Of a DNA stretch of 51,160 nt, positions 1 through 8,462 are shown in pieces. The notes beneath the pieces were generated by a model. That model saw only the letters and a program-made list of their open reading frames with translations, searched no databases and was not told where the DNA came from. The DNA comes from Xanthobacter dioxanivorans (lineage in GTDB: Bacteria > Pseudomonadota > Alphaproteobacteria > Rhizobiales > Xanthobacteraceae). Position numbers and translations under genes: made by a program. Positions within the stretch are counted from its first letter, which is position 1. The number at the start of each line of letters is the position of its first letter. Location: positions 1 to 51,160 of the forward strand of contig NZ_CP063365.1 of the NCBI RefSeq assembly GCF_016807805.1, given 5' to 3'.

Positions 1-371
1 GCGAAAGGTGAAACGGCGGATTTCAGGTGCAAGTTCCTCGACAGCGATCAGTTCGCCGGTGCATTCCTGGCAGGGCAAGGGCAGTCCTTCCCAGTGTCCC
101 GGGGGAGGAGTGATGATGATGTCACTTGTCGGGCGAGACTGGCAGGCCAGAACACGTCCGCGCCGCGCATCGCGTGGACTTACGGCAGGGGCGTCCTGGA
201 AGATCAGGTCGACAGAACCTTCGACAAGCCCCACTTTGCATGTCCCGCAACTCCCCAGCCGCATTCATAGGGCAGGATCTGGCCGTTGCGCCGTGCAGCC
301 TGAAGGATGGTTTCATCGGGCCGTGCCTCGAATATCGGGCCATCAGGTGCGATTTGGATCTTGTGTGACAT
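1..371 (-). pseudogene. tmoF: Toluene/benzene monooxygenase reductase TmoF, partial, frameshifted
   Basis: This is the N-terminal part of an NADH:ferredoxin reductase that would feed electrons from NADH through FAD and a plant-type [2Fe-2S] centre to the Rieske protein TmoC. From ATG at 371 the protein begins MSHKIQIAPDG and reaches PYECGWG. After a one-base shift it continues SCGTCKVGLVEG and then RVLACQSRP, giving the expected C-x4-C-x2-C and distal Cys cluster. The shift falls at the four-base run 253-256, where a fifth base would restore frame, so it may be a sequencing error. The gene runs off the window start, and the FAD/NAD domains are not seen. It is the last tmo gene, 70 bp after tmoE. 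Confidence 0.75.
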
Positions 372-440
372 TGGTGGCACGATCTCATTTGGCTCGACGC
401 GATGACCGGGGCCACGAAATCGACCCGGTGCTGAAGCGGC

Positions 441-1463
441 TTAAAGGCCGCATTCGCCCATGAGACGGCGCTGTGCGGCCAAGGTGCGATCCAGAATCGA
501 AGCGGCACTTTCGGCACCAGGTGCGGTTGCCAAGGCCTCGGCCAAGCCGCGCGCCGCCTTCTCTCCAAGAGGCAGCCATTTGGCAGTTTGCTTGCGCAAG
601 AATTCCTCGTTGGAGGCTGCCTTGCCGACGGCGTAGTCGACCAGCGCCTTGGTATTTTCCTCGGCATAGACCTGGTCGTGATTGCGGAAGTCATCGTGCA
701 TCAGCTGCAGGAGATCATCACCGTTGGCGGCAGCCAGCGTCGCGATCTCGCTGTTGAAGATGTGGTCGAAGATCGGTCGCACCACCAGATTGCGCGAGGC
801 GAAGGCTTCGCCGAAATCATACGCGATGAGCTGCTTCTCGATCAGCTCACGCAGGCCCTGCCATTGCGGTCCATCGGTCCACCTCGTACGGGTCGCGTCA
901 CTGTCAGCCAGATCGGGGCGCTCATTATCCATCGCGAGAACTTGCGCCACATAGGCTTGACGCTGCACACGCCGCATTTCATTCCCGAGCTGGAAATAGA
1001 ACGTGTTGGTGACGAAGGCCGACGGAGCCATCTGCGCCACATAGGCAGCGCTCATCTGCATGCCGTGGCCGGGAAAGCGCACGGGCAGGTAATTGTTGCG
1101 CAGGAAATCGAGCCACGCGGTCGGGAGCGAGCGATAATGGTCGCGGCTCTCGAATTCGTCGATGAGGTTGTCGAGGTAGACCTCGCGATCCTTCTGCATC
1201 TCGATGTAGCGACGATAGGTGAAGGCGCGTGTATCGCGAAAGCCCTCCCAGTCGTCGACGGAAGAAACAAGCGGCGAGCCTTCGCGGTTCTGCTTGTAGA
1301 AGACGTTCAGCGACCAGTTTTCGGACAGTTCAAAAGGCGCTGGTTCCTTCCGAAAATGGTTGTGGAACTTGTAGGTGACGGCCTCATATTCCGAGGGGAC
1401 GCGACGCTCTTCCCACTGGCTCCATGTCGTCTTGCGTTTGCGGCCGGCTGATCTGACTGCCAT
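441..1463 (-). CDS. tmoE: Toluene/benzene monooxygenase hydroxylase beta subunit TmoE
   Basis: This is the structural beta subunit of the (alpha-beta-gamma)2 diiron hydroxylase. At 340 residues it has the usual size. It begins MAVRSAGRKRKTTWSQWEERRVPSEYE, with the typical Trp-rich N-terminal arm followed by a helical body, and has no diiron E-x2-H motifs, as expected for beta. The start at 1463 follows a strong GGGAGGAAAG ribosome site. It sits between tmoD and tmoF in the canonical tmoABCDEF order. No damage is visible. Relatives in alkene or isoprene monooxygenases have the same fold, so the natural substrate cannot be fixed from this subunit. Confidence 0.9.
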   Translation of the reverse strand: MAVRSAGRKRKTTWSQWEERRVPSEYEAVTYKFHNHFRKEPAPFELSENWSLNVFYKQNREGSPLVSSVDDWEGFRDTRAFTYRRYIEMQKDREVYLDNLIDEFESRDHYRSLPTAWLDFLRNNYLPVRFPGHGMQMSAAYVAQMAPSAFVTNTFYFQLGNEMRRVQRQAYVAQVLAMDNERPDLADSDATRTRWTDGPQWQGLRELIEKQLIAYDFGEAFASRNLVVRPIFDHIFNSEIATLAAANGDDLLQLMHDDFRNHDQVYAEENTKALVDYAVGKAASNEEFLRKQTAKWLPLGEKAARGLAEALATAPGAESAASILDRTLAAQRRLMGECGL

Positions 1464-1487
1464 ATTTCTTTCCTCCCAGAAAGCTCG

Positions 1488-1784
1488 TTAGTTGTGAATC
1501 GTCCAGGTCCATGCCTCGTCGGTCGAACTGAGTCGTCCGGCGAAGGAAACGAGGCTCGGTTCGATCTCGGTCAGCCGGAAGGGCCGACCGAGCATCTGGA
1601 CCATGCTCTTCTCGGTCAGACAGAATTCGTGATCTGCCTGGATGCGGACATAGCCACCCCGATCCTCGACTATGATCTCACGGTCAGGATTGTCCTGTTC
1701 GGCCGCTTCGATCACGGCGTTGATGATGTCTTCATCAACGCCGCGGATGACCGGACCGACCAGTCTGACTTCAGTATTCGTCAT
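1488..1784 (-). CDS. tmoD: Monooxygenase effector/coupling protein TmoD (MmoB/DmpM family)
   Basis: A 98-residue cofactorless effector protein. Proteins of this family bind the diiron hydroxylase and tune oxygen activation and regiospecificity. The sequence NTEVRLVGPVIRGVDEDIINAVIEAAEQDN, a central VEDRGGYVRIQ strand and a C-terminal SFAGRLSSTDEAWTW match the family layout and length. The ATG at 1784 follows GGGAGGAAGAAC. It lies 11 bp after tmoC and 24 bp before tmoE, consistent with translation from one polycistronic mRNA. Confidence 0.9.
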   Translation of the reverse strand: MTNTEVRLVGPVIRGVDEDIINAVIEAAEQDNPDREIIVEDRGGYVRIQADHEFCLTEKSMVQMLGRPFRLTEIEPSLVSFAGRLSSTDEAWTWTIHN

Positions 1785-1795
1785 GTTCTTCCTCC

Positions 1796-2190
1796 CTATG
1801 CCTCTTCTTCGACGCTGTGACGCAATCGACGCAGGCGTCCGTCGGTAGGTACGCCGACCATGATGTTCTCGCCCTCAAGCCTCACGTCGTACTGGAAGAG
1901 CTTGCAGCCGAGCGGATTGCGCCCCTGCCGTCTTTCATGTCGAACTCCCATTCATGGGCAGAACAAGTGATCGTGCCTTTCACGAAGTCGAAGTTGCCGT
2001 CTGCGAGGAGTATTTCCTGATGCGGGCACATTCCCTGGAAGCAGACAATCCGTCCGCCTTCGCGGTGGATCAGGATCACTTCTTCACCTTCGACCTTGGC
2101 GTCCAACATATCGCCTTCCCAAAGGTCATCGAGCGTGGCCACCTTGACCCATTTCACGCCTGGATCATCCGACATATCCAGCCTCGACAT
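1796..2190 (-). pseudogene. tmoC: Rieske ferredoxin TmoC, apparent frameshift
   Basis: This Rieske-type [2Fe-2S] protein carries electrons from TmoF to the hydroxylase. Both ligand motifs are present: CPHQEILL and, 17 residues later, CSAHEWEF. After DGRG the frame breaks and a nonsense tail ends at 1882. In the next frame the expected C-terminus follows (NPLGCKLFQYDVRLEGENI ending EEEA, stop at 1796-1798). The total 395 nt is one short of a multiple of three. The break is at the C run 1922-1925, where a fifth base restores frame, so sequencing error is possible. Met at 2175 is an alternative start; the 2190 start overlaps tmoB by 26 bp. If real, the lesion should abolish electron transfer. 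Confidence 0.8.
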
Positions 2191-2413
2191 AGTCCATCAC
2201 CCCGATGCCACTGTCGGCCACCGTCATCTCGGGCGGCAGTTCCTTGCCGTTGAAATAGACGCGCTTCGGCGCGTCCCGGATCGCCACCCGCAGTCCGACC
2301 GCGTGATGTGCAATCTTTTCCGCCACGGTGTTCATGTCGTCGGTATCTTCGACGGGGACCAGCTGCACGACGAAGTCGCCGCGAAAGCTGGTTTGAAGCG
2401 GTATCATGGCCAT
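2165..2413 (-). CDS. tmoB: Toluene/benzene monooxygenase hydroxylase gamma subunit TmoB
   Basis: An 82-residue gamma subunit of the hydroxylase. It begins MAMIPLQTSFRGDFVVQLV and contains AEKIAHHAVGLRV and MTVADSGI, the ubiquitin-like beta-grasp pattern of TmoB proteins. The start at 2413 was chosen because GGGAGGAAATTC directly precedes it; longer upstream readings lack a ribosome site. It follows tmoA by 96 bp and slightly overlaps tmoC, as in other tmo operons. Confidence 0.88.
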   Translation of the reverse strand: MAMIPLQTSFRGDFVVQLVPVEDTDDMNTVAEKIAHHAVGLRVAIRDAPKRVYFNGKELPPEMTVADSGIGVMDYVEAGYVG

Positions 2414-2509
2414 GAATTTCCTCCCTTTCGCCCGAGCCGAAGGCAAACTTCTCCTGGCATAGGCCGTTGGTGCCGGCGCGGATGTTGGTTTCTTTGGTGT
2501 GTGTGGCGC

Positions 2510-3997
2510 TTACTCGGCCGCCAATGGCATCCGTTCCTTGGCCCATGCGTAGTTATCGGCATCGTTGCCGGCCACATCTGGGGTGATGCCCATGTATTTC
2601 AGTGCGCCTTCCAGGTTGGGTGGCTGAATGTGACCGGCTAGGAAGCGATCGACGATCGACAGATGAGTGTCGTAGCGCTCAGGCTGGCTCTGCCAGACCC
2701 ATTGGCAGATATCCGAACAGAACGTGAGCTTGCGCCCCTTGTGCGTGGTCAACCTCGGGGCTTTGTCCACCGTGGGGGAACAGATCGGGAGTTGGCAGCA
2801 GTTGCAAACGACGGGCAGCGTTTCGGGATAGGTTTTTTCCATCCGGCCTTCGCGCACGTTGTCCACGATGACATCCCAGTATTTGCCAAACCTGTCGTTC
2901 CAGCCGGGATATTTTTGCTCGAGCCAGTCCCGCTCCTGCATCGAGATGCCGGCATCCGGGTTCCACCAGACGGTGGGCCGCCAAAACCACACGCCGAGAT
3001 GGATCGCGTGGTGAAACCATTCCAGCTCCGGCAGGAAATGCTCTTCCCAGTACCAAGGAAGATCCATGCCCAGGTCCTTGAACTGGTCCATGAACTGGCG
3101 GCAGATCCAGTCCTGCATAAACTCCTTGAAGCTCATGGTCCTGTTTTCGAGAGGCGTGTAGTAGTCCATCGACAAGCCGGTGAGCAGAGCAAAGATCTTC
3201 CACGCCCGCCAGAACATCTGGTCAACCAATTTCTGTGCTTCCGGACCCTTACCGGCGTTACGCAGGATCTTCAGCGTCGGCTCGCCCTGCTGCGAGTGAC
3301 GGGCCTCGTCGGTCTGGATGGAAGAGATCAATGCTCCGAATTCGATGTCGCCCACATGCAGTGCGTCGGCCGACATGCCGAGAAACTGCAGATTGGTGAA
3401 GCCGGTTTCGAAGGTGAAGGTCAGCTGGATCGCCGTGGACACCGCGTCGTTGGCGGTGAACATGTCGTCAAACAAGCTTCCCGCGGCAATCGCACCCCAT
3501 CCGTTGGTATGCGCCGCCTTGTGTGCCCAATCCATCTGCGGGTCTTTGTCGAGCAGACAGTACGGGAAGAAGATCTGGGCTTGCCCGTGGCGGGCTTCAT
3601 CCAGCGTGCCGAACGTTGCCATGTTGCGCCAAGCTGCTGCGCGACCGAAACGCGCCATACGTGCCTCGCCGATCGAGGCCAGGTATTCAGGGACCGGAAT
3701 TGCACCGTAGTGCGCCTTCACCGCAGATTTCCAGCCCGGATCGAGCTTTTCGTACATGTCCGAGCGCGCGATGGTCGAACGGATGGAGTAGATTCCGGCG
3801 TCCTTGCCAGCCTGGTTGTGGACATATTCGCGGAACGTCAGCTTGTAGGGTTCATCCCAGCCCCACCAATCGCGATTAGTCGTCCCAAAGCTCTTAGAAA
3901 GCACCTCGGGGAACGCTTCCTCCTCGGTGACATATCTTAAGTCCCAGTTCATGTCTCTGGCTGTATCGTAGTAGTCCTGCCTTTGGAGTTTGGGCAT
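2510..3997 (-). CDS. tmoA: Toluene/benzene monooxygenase hydroxylase alpha subunit TmoA
   Basis: A 495-residue catalytic subunit that inserts oxygen into an aromatic ring (benzene or toluene to phenol or cresol) or possibly an alkene. All six carboxylate-bridged diiron ligands fall at the positions known for toluene 4-monooxygenase: Glu104, Glu134, His137 (DEARH), Glu197, Glu231 and His234 (DEARHSQQG). The active-site Thr201 and pocket residues Ile100, Phe176, Phe196 and Phe205 also match that numbering. Position 103, Gly in T4MO, is Pro here. The start at 3997 follows TAGGGAGGAGATTAG. It is the first tmo gene, 95 bp downstream of the HpaB-family gene on the same strand, suggesting a single arene-to-catechol transcript. 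The gene appears intact. Confidence 0.92.
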   Translation of the reverse strand: MPKLQRQDYYDTARDMNWDLRYVTEEEAFPEVLSKSFGTTNRDWWGWDEPYKLTFREYVHNQAGKDAGIYSIRSTIARSDMYEKLDPGWKSAVKAHYGAIPVPEYLASIGEARMARFGRAAAWRNMATFGTLDEARHGQAQIFFPYCLLDKDPQMDWAHKAAHTNGWGAIAAGSLFDDMFTANDAVSTAIQLTFTFETGFTNLQFLGMSADALHVGDIEFGALISSIQTDEARHSQQGEPTLKILRNAGKGPEAQKLVDQMFWRAWKIFALLTGLSMDYYTPLENRTMSFKEFMQDWICRQFMDQFKDLGMDLPWYWEEHFLPELEWFHHAIHLGVWFWRPTVWWNPDAGISMQERDWLEQKYPGWNDRFGKYWDVIVDNVREGRMEKTYPETLPVVCNCCQLPICSPTVDKAPRLTTHKGRKLTFCSDICQWVWQSQPERYDTHLSIVDRFLAGHIQPPNLEGALKYMGITPDVAGNDADNYAWAKERMPLAAE

Positions 3998-4092
3998 TCT
4001 AATCTCCTCCCTAGTCGGGAATTACTCCCGCATTACATCCATGAGTGGCTATTACCGCAGGATCGTGGCGGCGCCTGCAGAAGCGGTTAACC

Positions 4093-4185
4093 TCACATCT
4101 TGGCGACGGCCTTGAGAACGTTCACATCCCAAGGATTGATCAGGTCGGACTTGGTCCAACCCTTGAGATCGTACTCGCTCATGCA
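4093..4185 (-). pseudogene. 3' end of HpaB-family flavin monooxygenase cut off by IS1380
   Basis: This fragment encodes MSEYDLKGWTKSDLINPWD and ends VAKM, the typical C-terminus of the HpaB/phenol-hydroxylase family. It is separated from the rest of the gene (5857-7322) by the 1671-bp insertion sequence. Removing the element and one copy of the 5-bp duplication restores a continuous frame through Glu-Glu-Cys-Met-Ser-Glu-Tyr. The fragment has no start of its own and cannot be translated as part of an enzyme here. Confidence 0.9.
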
Positions 4186-5856
4186 CCGACATTCCCCAAG
4201 TGGCCTGCCGCTTGACTTCAAGATCGCCTGATTTTGCTCGCTGGGCAAGCGTTTTTCGCCCCGAGCGGTGTCTGTCGTCGCGCAAACGGCCGAAGTCGGG
4301 TGGATCAAGCCTCGAACCCGCAGCATTCTGGCCCGGCAGAGCCGCTTTTCCGCGCGGCAGACGGACCTGTCCTGCCGCTTTCGTTCAGCTTGGGCATGGA
4401 TCGTGGTCATGCGCATGACGGAGGCGTTCGAAGACGGCGGATGGCGGCAAGGACGGCCCGCACCATCGGGCCGGTGACGGCGACCTCGGCCAACTGGAAG
4501 GTAATGGCGCGGGCGTGGCGGACGACGCGGGCGCCGATCTTGATCAGCTTGAGTTGCAGGCTGGTCAACGACCAGTCCGCCATGGCCTCGGGCAGTTCGA
4601 TGCAGCGCAGGAAGGTTGCCAGGTTGTAGGCCAGCGCGTGCAGTTGCAGCCGCACCTCGTTGTGCCGGAACTTCCGGCATGACAGCCGCGTCCAGCGAAA
4701 GGCATATTTGCCTTCCTTGATGTGCTGCTCTGCGGTGCCGCGCTGGTTGTAGAACCTCACCACCCAGTCTGGCTCCATCGGCAGGTTGGTGACGATGAAG
4801 CCGACTTTGGGGAACAGCTCGCCCGGATGCCATTCGATCTTGGCGATGACGCGGCGCGGCTTGTCCCAGGACGCCGCCTGATACTCGAAGTCCTCGAAGA
4901 ACCGTTTGACCTTGGTCAGCGAAGGCCGTCCCACGGGCCGTGTCAGCCGATGCGCGATCTTCTCGCGCAAGACGGCGTTGGCGGGCAGACGGATGGCGTA
5001 GAAGAACCTGGCTTCTTCCAGCCGCATATAGATCGCGGGGATCGCGTAGGCAGCGTCGGCCCGGAAGAAGCGTCCACCAAGGTCGCGGCCAGCATATCGG
5101 GCAATGACGGGATCAAGGACATCCCGCCAGCCATCGGCGCTGTGGACATTGCCGTTACGCAGGGCGCAGCGCTCCAGCATGCCAAACTGGTTGAACAAGA
5201 AGATGGGGTGATAGCAGGTGCAGTCGAAATGCCCGTTCCAGGCAGCACCTTCCTGATCGCCGTGGGTGGGGCTGACCGAGCTGTCCATGTCCAGCACGAT
5301 GTATTTCAACCCGTTGCGGTCATGAAACCGGTCGATCCATTGGCCGTTCAGATCGGCCAGCGCCGCCCGGTTCGCGGCCAGAGCCAGCGTCTCGGTCTCG
5401 AACCGTCCCATCTGCGATGCCGAAGCAGCTTGCGCCTCGACGGCCCTGCCGCCAACGACCTGACGCATCACGGGATCGAGGGCCAAGCGGTCGGCATCGT
5501 TCACATCCTCGTATCCGGCCAGTCGTCCGAACACCGATTGCCGGAACAATCCGTCAAGCCGATGGAGCGTGTTCTTCCCGGTGCGGCTGTCTCGCAGCGC
5601 CTCCGACGCCAGATTGGACAGGCCGAGCACGTCATCAAGCTCGCGCATCACCAGCAGGCCACCGTCTGAACTGATCTGCGCACCACGGAACTCCAGACGC
5701 ACACGGCGGTCGAAATCAACCCGATCTCCCCGCGCCAAGCCCGCACCCTCCAGGTGATCCATGAAACGCGCCCCTCGCAGCCGTCAACGCCATGATTTAT
5801 ATGCGAAATATCACGATTACGACAGCGAAATCAGCGACTTACTTGGAGAATGTGGG
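4186..5856 (-). mobile_element. IS1380-family insertion sequence, apparently complete
   Basis: The 1671-bp element has imperfect 16-bp terminal inverted repeats. The left end reads CCGACATTCCCCAAGT, and the right end read inward on the minus strand is CCCACATTCTCCAAGT (14 of 16 match). It is flanked by direct duplications ATGCA at 4181-4185 and 5857-5861 in the target gene. Length, one long transposase gene and short duplication fit the IS1380 family (for example IS1247). The exact duplication and intact transposase suggest a fairly recent insertion. Confidence 0.9.
4407..5762 (-). CDS. IS1380-family transposase
   Basis: A 451-residue DDE transposase. Visible landmarks are RRVRLEFRGAQISSDGGLL near the N-terminus, the first catalytic Asp in YIVLDMDSSVSPTHG, a second Asp in GGRFFRADAAYAIP, and the catalytic Glu in FYNQRGTAEQHIKEGKY. 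The C-terminus carries the family's conserved LQLHALAYNLATFLR segment. The length matches complete family members, with no internal stop. It lies inside the inverted repeats with about 95 bp to the right end and 220 bp to the left end. It runs in the same direction as the interrupted gene. Confidence 0.93.
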   Translation of the reverse strand: MDHLEGAGLARGDRVDFDRRVRLEFRGAQISSDGGLLVMRELDDVLGLSNLASEALRDSRTGKNTLHRLDGLFRQSVFGRLAGYEDVNDADRLALDPVMRQVVGGRAVEAQAASASQMGRFETETLALAANRAALADLNGQWIDRFHDRNGLKYIVLDMDSSVSPTHGDQEGAAWNGHFDCTCYHPIFLFNQFGMLERCALRNGNVHSADGWRDVLDPVIARYAGRDLGGRFFRADAAYAIPAIYMRLEEARFFYAIRLPANAVLREKIAHRLTRPVGRPSLTKVKRFFEDFEYQAASWDKPRRVIAKIEWHPGELFPKVGFIVTNLPMEPDWVVRFYNQRGTAEQHIKEGKYAFRWTRLSCRKFRHNEVRLQLHALAYNLATFLRCIELPEAMADWSLTSLQLKLIKIGARVVRHARAITFQLAEVAVTGPMVRAVLAAIRRLRTPPSCA

Positions 5857-7322
5857 ATGCACTCCTCCGCGAATTTGTGCATTGCGGCCAACTGCCCGGT
5901 CGCTTGGGCTGTCAGTAGCGTCTCGATGCGGATGTTCTCGTAATTGCCGGCGTAGTTCGTTTCGTACAGTTCATGACGTCCGCCGAACTCCGAACCCAGC
6001 GCATCCCAGAGCAGCTTGAGAAGCTTGACCCGGTCAATCGCCGCATAGCCGTTCGAGCCGCGCACGAAACGTTCCAGGTAGGGCCGCACCGCATCGCTCT
6101 CGAAATCGAGCGACGAGCCGGGCAGGTAGATCAGACCCGAGGCAACGTGGCGCTCGATCAGTTCTTTGATGCGGCCATATGCCATCGGCGCGAAGACACG
6201 GTAAGACAGGCCCGAGAACACGTTGGGCAAGACATATCCGTCCGTGCCGTCCCACGGAATGGGGTTGTGAACCATCGCGTCGGTCAGGCCTTTAAAGAGG
6301 TTGGCCCAGGCCAGCACCTCGCCGACGGCGGTCTGCACGCCGCGGAAATCCTTAGAGCCAGTGGCCTCGACCGCCTTCGAGAACAGACCGGCAATAAATT
6401 CCAGCTTCACTGCAAGTCGGGTGCAGCCATGTAGCGTGAAGCGCGGAATGAAACCCGACGCCGGGAAGAACATGTTGAGCTTCTCGACATCGCCGTAGAT
6501 GAAGACGTTCTCCCACGGCACCAGAACCTCGTCGAACACCAGAATGGAGTCGTTTTCGTCGAACCGCGACGACAGTGGGTAGTCGAAAGGCGTACCTGCA
6601 ACGGCGGCGTTCAGCTCGTAGGACGTGCGCGAAATCAGCTTGACGCCTGCAGAATCCATGGGAGCCGTGAAGAGAACGGCGAAGGACTTGTCCTTGATCG
6701 GGATGCCGTAATGGGCAATGAAATTGTAGTGTGTCAGCGCGGAACCGGTCGCCACAACCTTGGCGCCCGAGATCACGAGGCCCGCGTCAGTTTCCTTTTC
6801 GACGTGGATGAACACATCGCGCACTTCTTCGATCGCCTTGTGGCGGTCGATTGGCGGATTGACGATGGCGTGGTTCCAGTAGTCCAGACGCTCCTGCGAT
6901 TTGGCGTACCAGTTCTTGGCGTTCTGGGCGTACTCTCCATAGAACCCAAAATTGGCCCCCGGCGTTCCCAAGAACGACGCCTTGTAGTCTGGCGAGCGAC
7001 CCATCCAGCCATAGGCCACGCGCTGAAGTTCACTAACGGCGTCGCGGCTCTTGACGCAGTCGGCGGCTGACCTGTCGCCAAGGAAGAACGGGTGGGTCAA
7101 GTTGTCAGACCCATTGTCGGTCGGAACGCCGATCGTGTCTTTCAGCTCGTGAAACTTGTCGTACCAGCGCGCAACCATCCGCACTGAGTTGCGGAAACCC
7201 GGATGCGTGGTGACATCCTTCACACGCTCACCGTGAATATAGATCTCACGTGAGTCCTTCAGGCTGTCGATATATTCCGCACCCGTATAGGCAGCGGTTT
7301 TACTCTTGATTTGCTCGTCCAT
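5857..7322 (-). pseudogene. HpaB-family flavin-dependent phenol hydroxylase, oxygenase component, disrupted by IS1380
   Basis: About 487 of some 516 residues of an FADH2-using two-component monooxygenase (4-hydroxyphenylacetate 3-hydroxylase / phenol 2-monooxygenase family). The N-terminal helical domain starts [21 protein letters not shown]. The middle contains [20 protein letters not shown] and [12 protein letters not shown], and the C-terminal helical part includes [10 protein letters not shown] and [11 protein letters not shown]. The IS follows FAEEC, so the truncated frame reads into the element and stops at 5817. ATG at 7322 was preferred to an upstream TTG at 7370. The reductase at 9096 is its likely partner. 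Its place between arene hydroxylase and ring-cleavage genes suggests phenol ortho-hydroxylation (inferred). Confidence 0.88.
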
Positions 7323-7657
7323 GGTTTCCGCCCTGGGTATTGCTTGCTTGGCACCCGTTCTCGCGTGCAACCTTAAGATGCCGGAGGTCCTCGCAGGATG
7401 TCGCCATCATGGTCGCAATTCGAAAATTCCGAAAGGTATCGCTTAATACCGTGCAAAGAGTCTGGTTTTTCGGAATACTCCGCGAGCGGGAGGGAGGGAT
7501 AAAGCGGCCCTTAGGTTCGGAATAACCGCCACCCAGCCGCTCGGCGCTTCGGCCTTGCCGAAGCTGCTAGCCAATTCTGGCGCTCTAGCGCGACATATTG
7601 CCGCACTTAGGTAAGCCAGAAATCGGCCGCAGCTAGCGTGACGGAGGAATTGGGGAG
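7323..7657. promoter_or_regulatory. Divergent control region with TTCGGAATA repeats (IclR operator candidate)
   Basis: The 335 bp between the leftward hydroxylase operon and the rightward IclR gene contain no gene. TTCGGAATA occurs at 7469-7477 and 7516-7524, with a partial inverted copy ATTCCGAAA at 7426-7434. The third site sits in GGTTCGGAATAACC, which is nearly palindromic. Repeats in the spacer beside a divergent IclR gene are the usual arrangement for its operators. No promoter hexamers were assigned with confidence. Confidence 0.45.
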
Positions 7658-8461
7658 TTGAAGTCCACGGAAAGAACTGCAAAGGTTCTACGTCTGTTCA
7701 CCCGGACGAGCCCTGAATTGGGCACCTCCGAGGTGGCGCGCATGCTTGGAGTGGCGACCTCGTCGGCGCATGAATTGCTGAATGGGCTGGCGGACGCAGG
7801 TCTCTTGCGTAAGCAGGCGCCCGGACGATTCCGGCTTGGGCCCATGATCACAGCGCTGAACCAGGTGATGGCCAGCACTGATCTGATGATCGAGGCCGCG
7901 CGCCCAGTCGTGTCCGATTTCGCCCATCGCTACGGACAGACCTGTCATGTAGTCGAGCTTATGGACCGGCATTTGTTGTCTCTTGTCGGCCAGGAGGGAA
8001 CCAACGCGGTTCGCGTGTCTCGCGACATCGTTTCTCCCGAGACGCCGGTTCACGCCACAGCTCCGGGGCGCATCCTGCTCGCGGAACTTCCTACCCCGGC
8101 GCTGCTATCCATCCTGGGCAGAATTGAGCTCACGCAGAACACACCCCGGACGATCGCGCAGAAATCGCTGCTTCGTGACACTCTCTCCAAGGTGCGAGAT
8201 GCCGCTTATGCGGAGGAAACTGGCGAATTCCTGACGGATCTCGCTACGACTGCGGCACCGATCCGCAATCATGCGGGCCTTTGTATGGGAACTTTTTGCC
8301 TCTTTATTCCCGCAGGACGCTTCGAGGCACAGCCTCGGGCTTATGCCAACATCACCCGCGAGGCCGCACACAAGATTTCCACGCGACTGGGTTGGGATCC
8401 GCGTCCACCGTCTACCGGCGGCCAGATACAGACCCGGCGAAACAAGGCGAAGGGGGAATGA
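7658..8461 (+). CDS. IclR-family transcriptional regulator
   Basis: A 267-residue regulator with an N-terminal winged helix (ERTAKVLRLFTRTSPELGTSEVARML, residues ~5-60) and a C-terminal IclR effector domain (RPVVSDFAHRYGQTCHVVELMD; HATAPGRILLAELP). The TTG start at 7658 lies about 10 bp after GGAGG, and the helix-turn-helix would be truncated by any later start. It is divergent from the disrupted hydroxylase operon and immediately upstream of the FAD-synthetase and reductase genes. It therefore probably controls both units in response to an aromatic compound or pathway intermediate (inferred). No damage is seen. Confidence 0.88.
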   Translation: MKSTERTAKVLRLFTRTSPELGTSEVARMLGVATSSAHELLNGLADAGLLRKQAPGRFRLGPMITALNQVMASTDLMIEAARPVVSDFAHRYGQTCHVVELMDRHLLSLVGQEGTNAVRVSRDIVSPETPVHATAPGRILLAELPTPALLSILGRIELTQNTPRTIAQKSLLRDTLSKVRDAAYAEETGEFLTDLATTAAPIRNHAGLCMGTFCLFIPAGRFEAQPRAYANITREAAHKISTRLGWDPRPPSTGGQIQTRRNKAKGE

Positions 8462-8462
8462 A

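Noticed and set aside
588..1451. Long plus-strand open frame (287 codons) opposite tmoE
   Set aside because: It is the antisense of a well-supported tmoE gene, with no ribosome site or recognisable protein features; long antisense frames are common in high-GC DNA.
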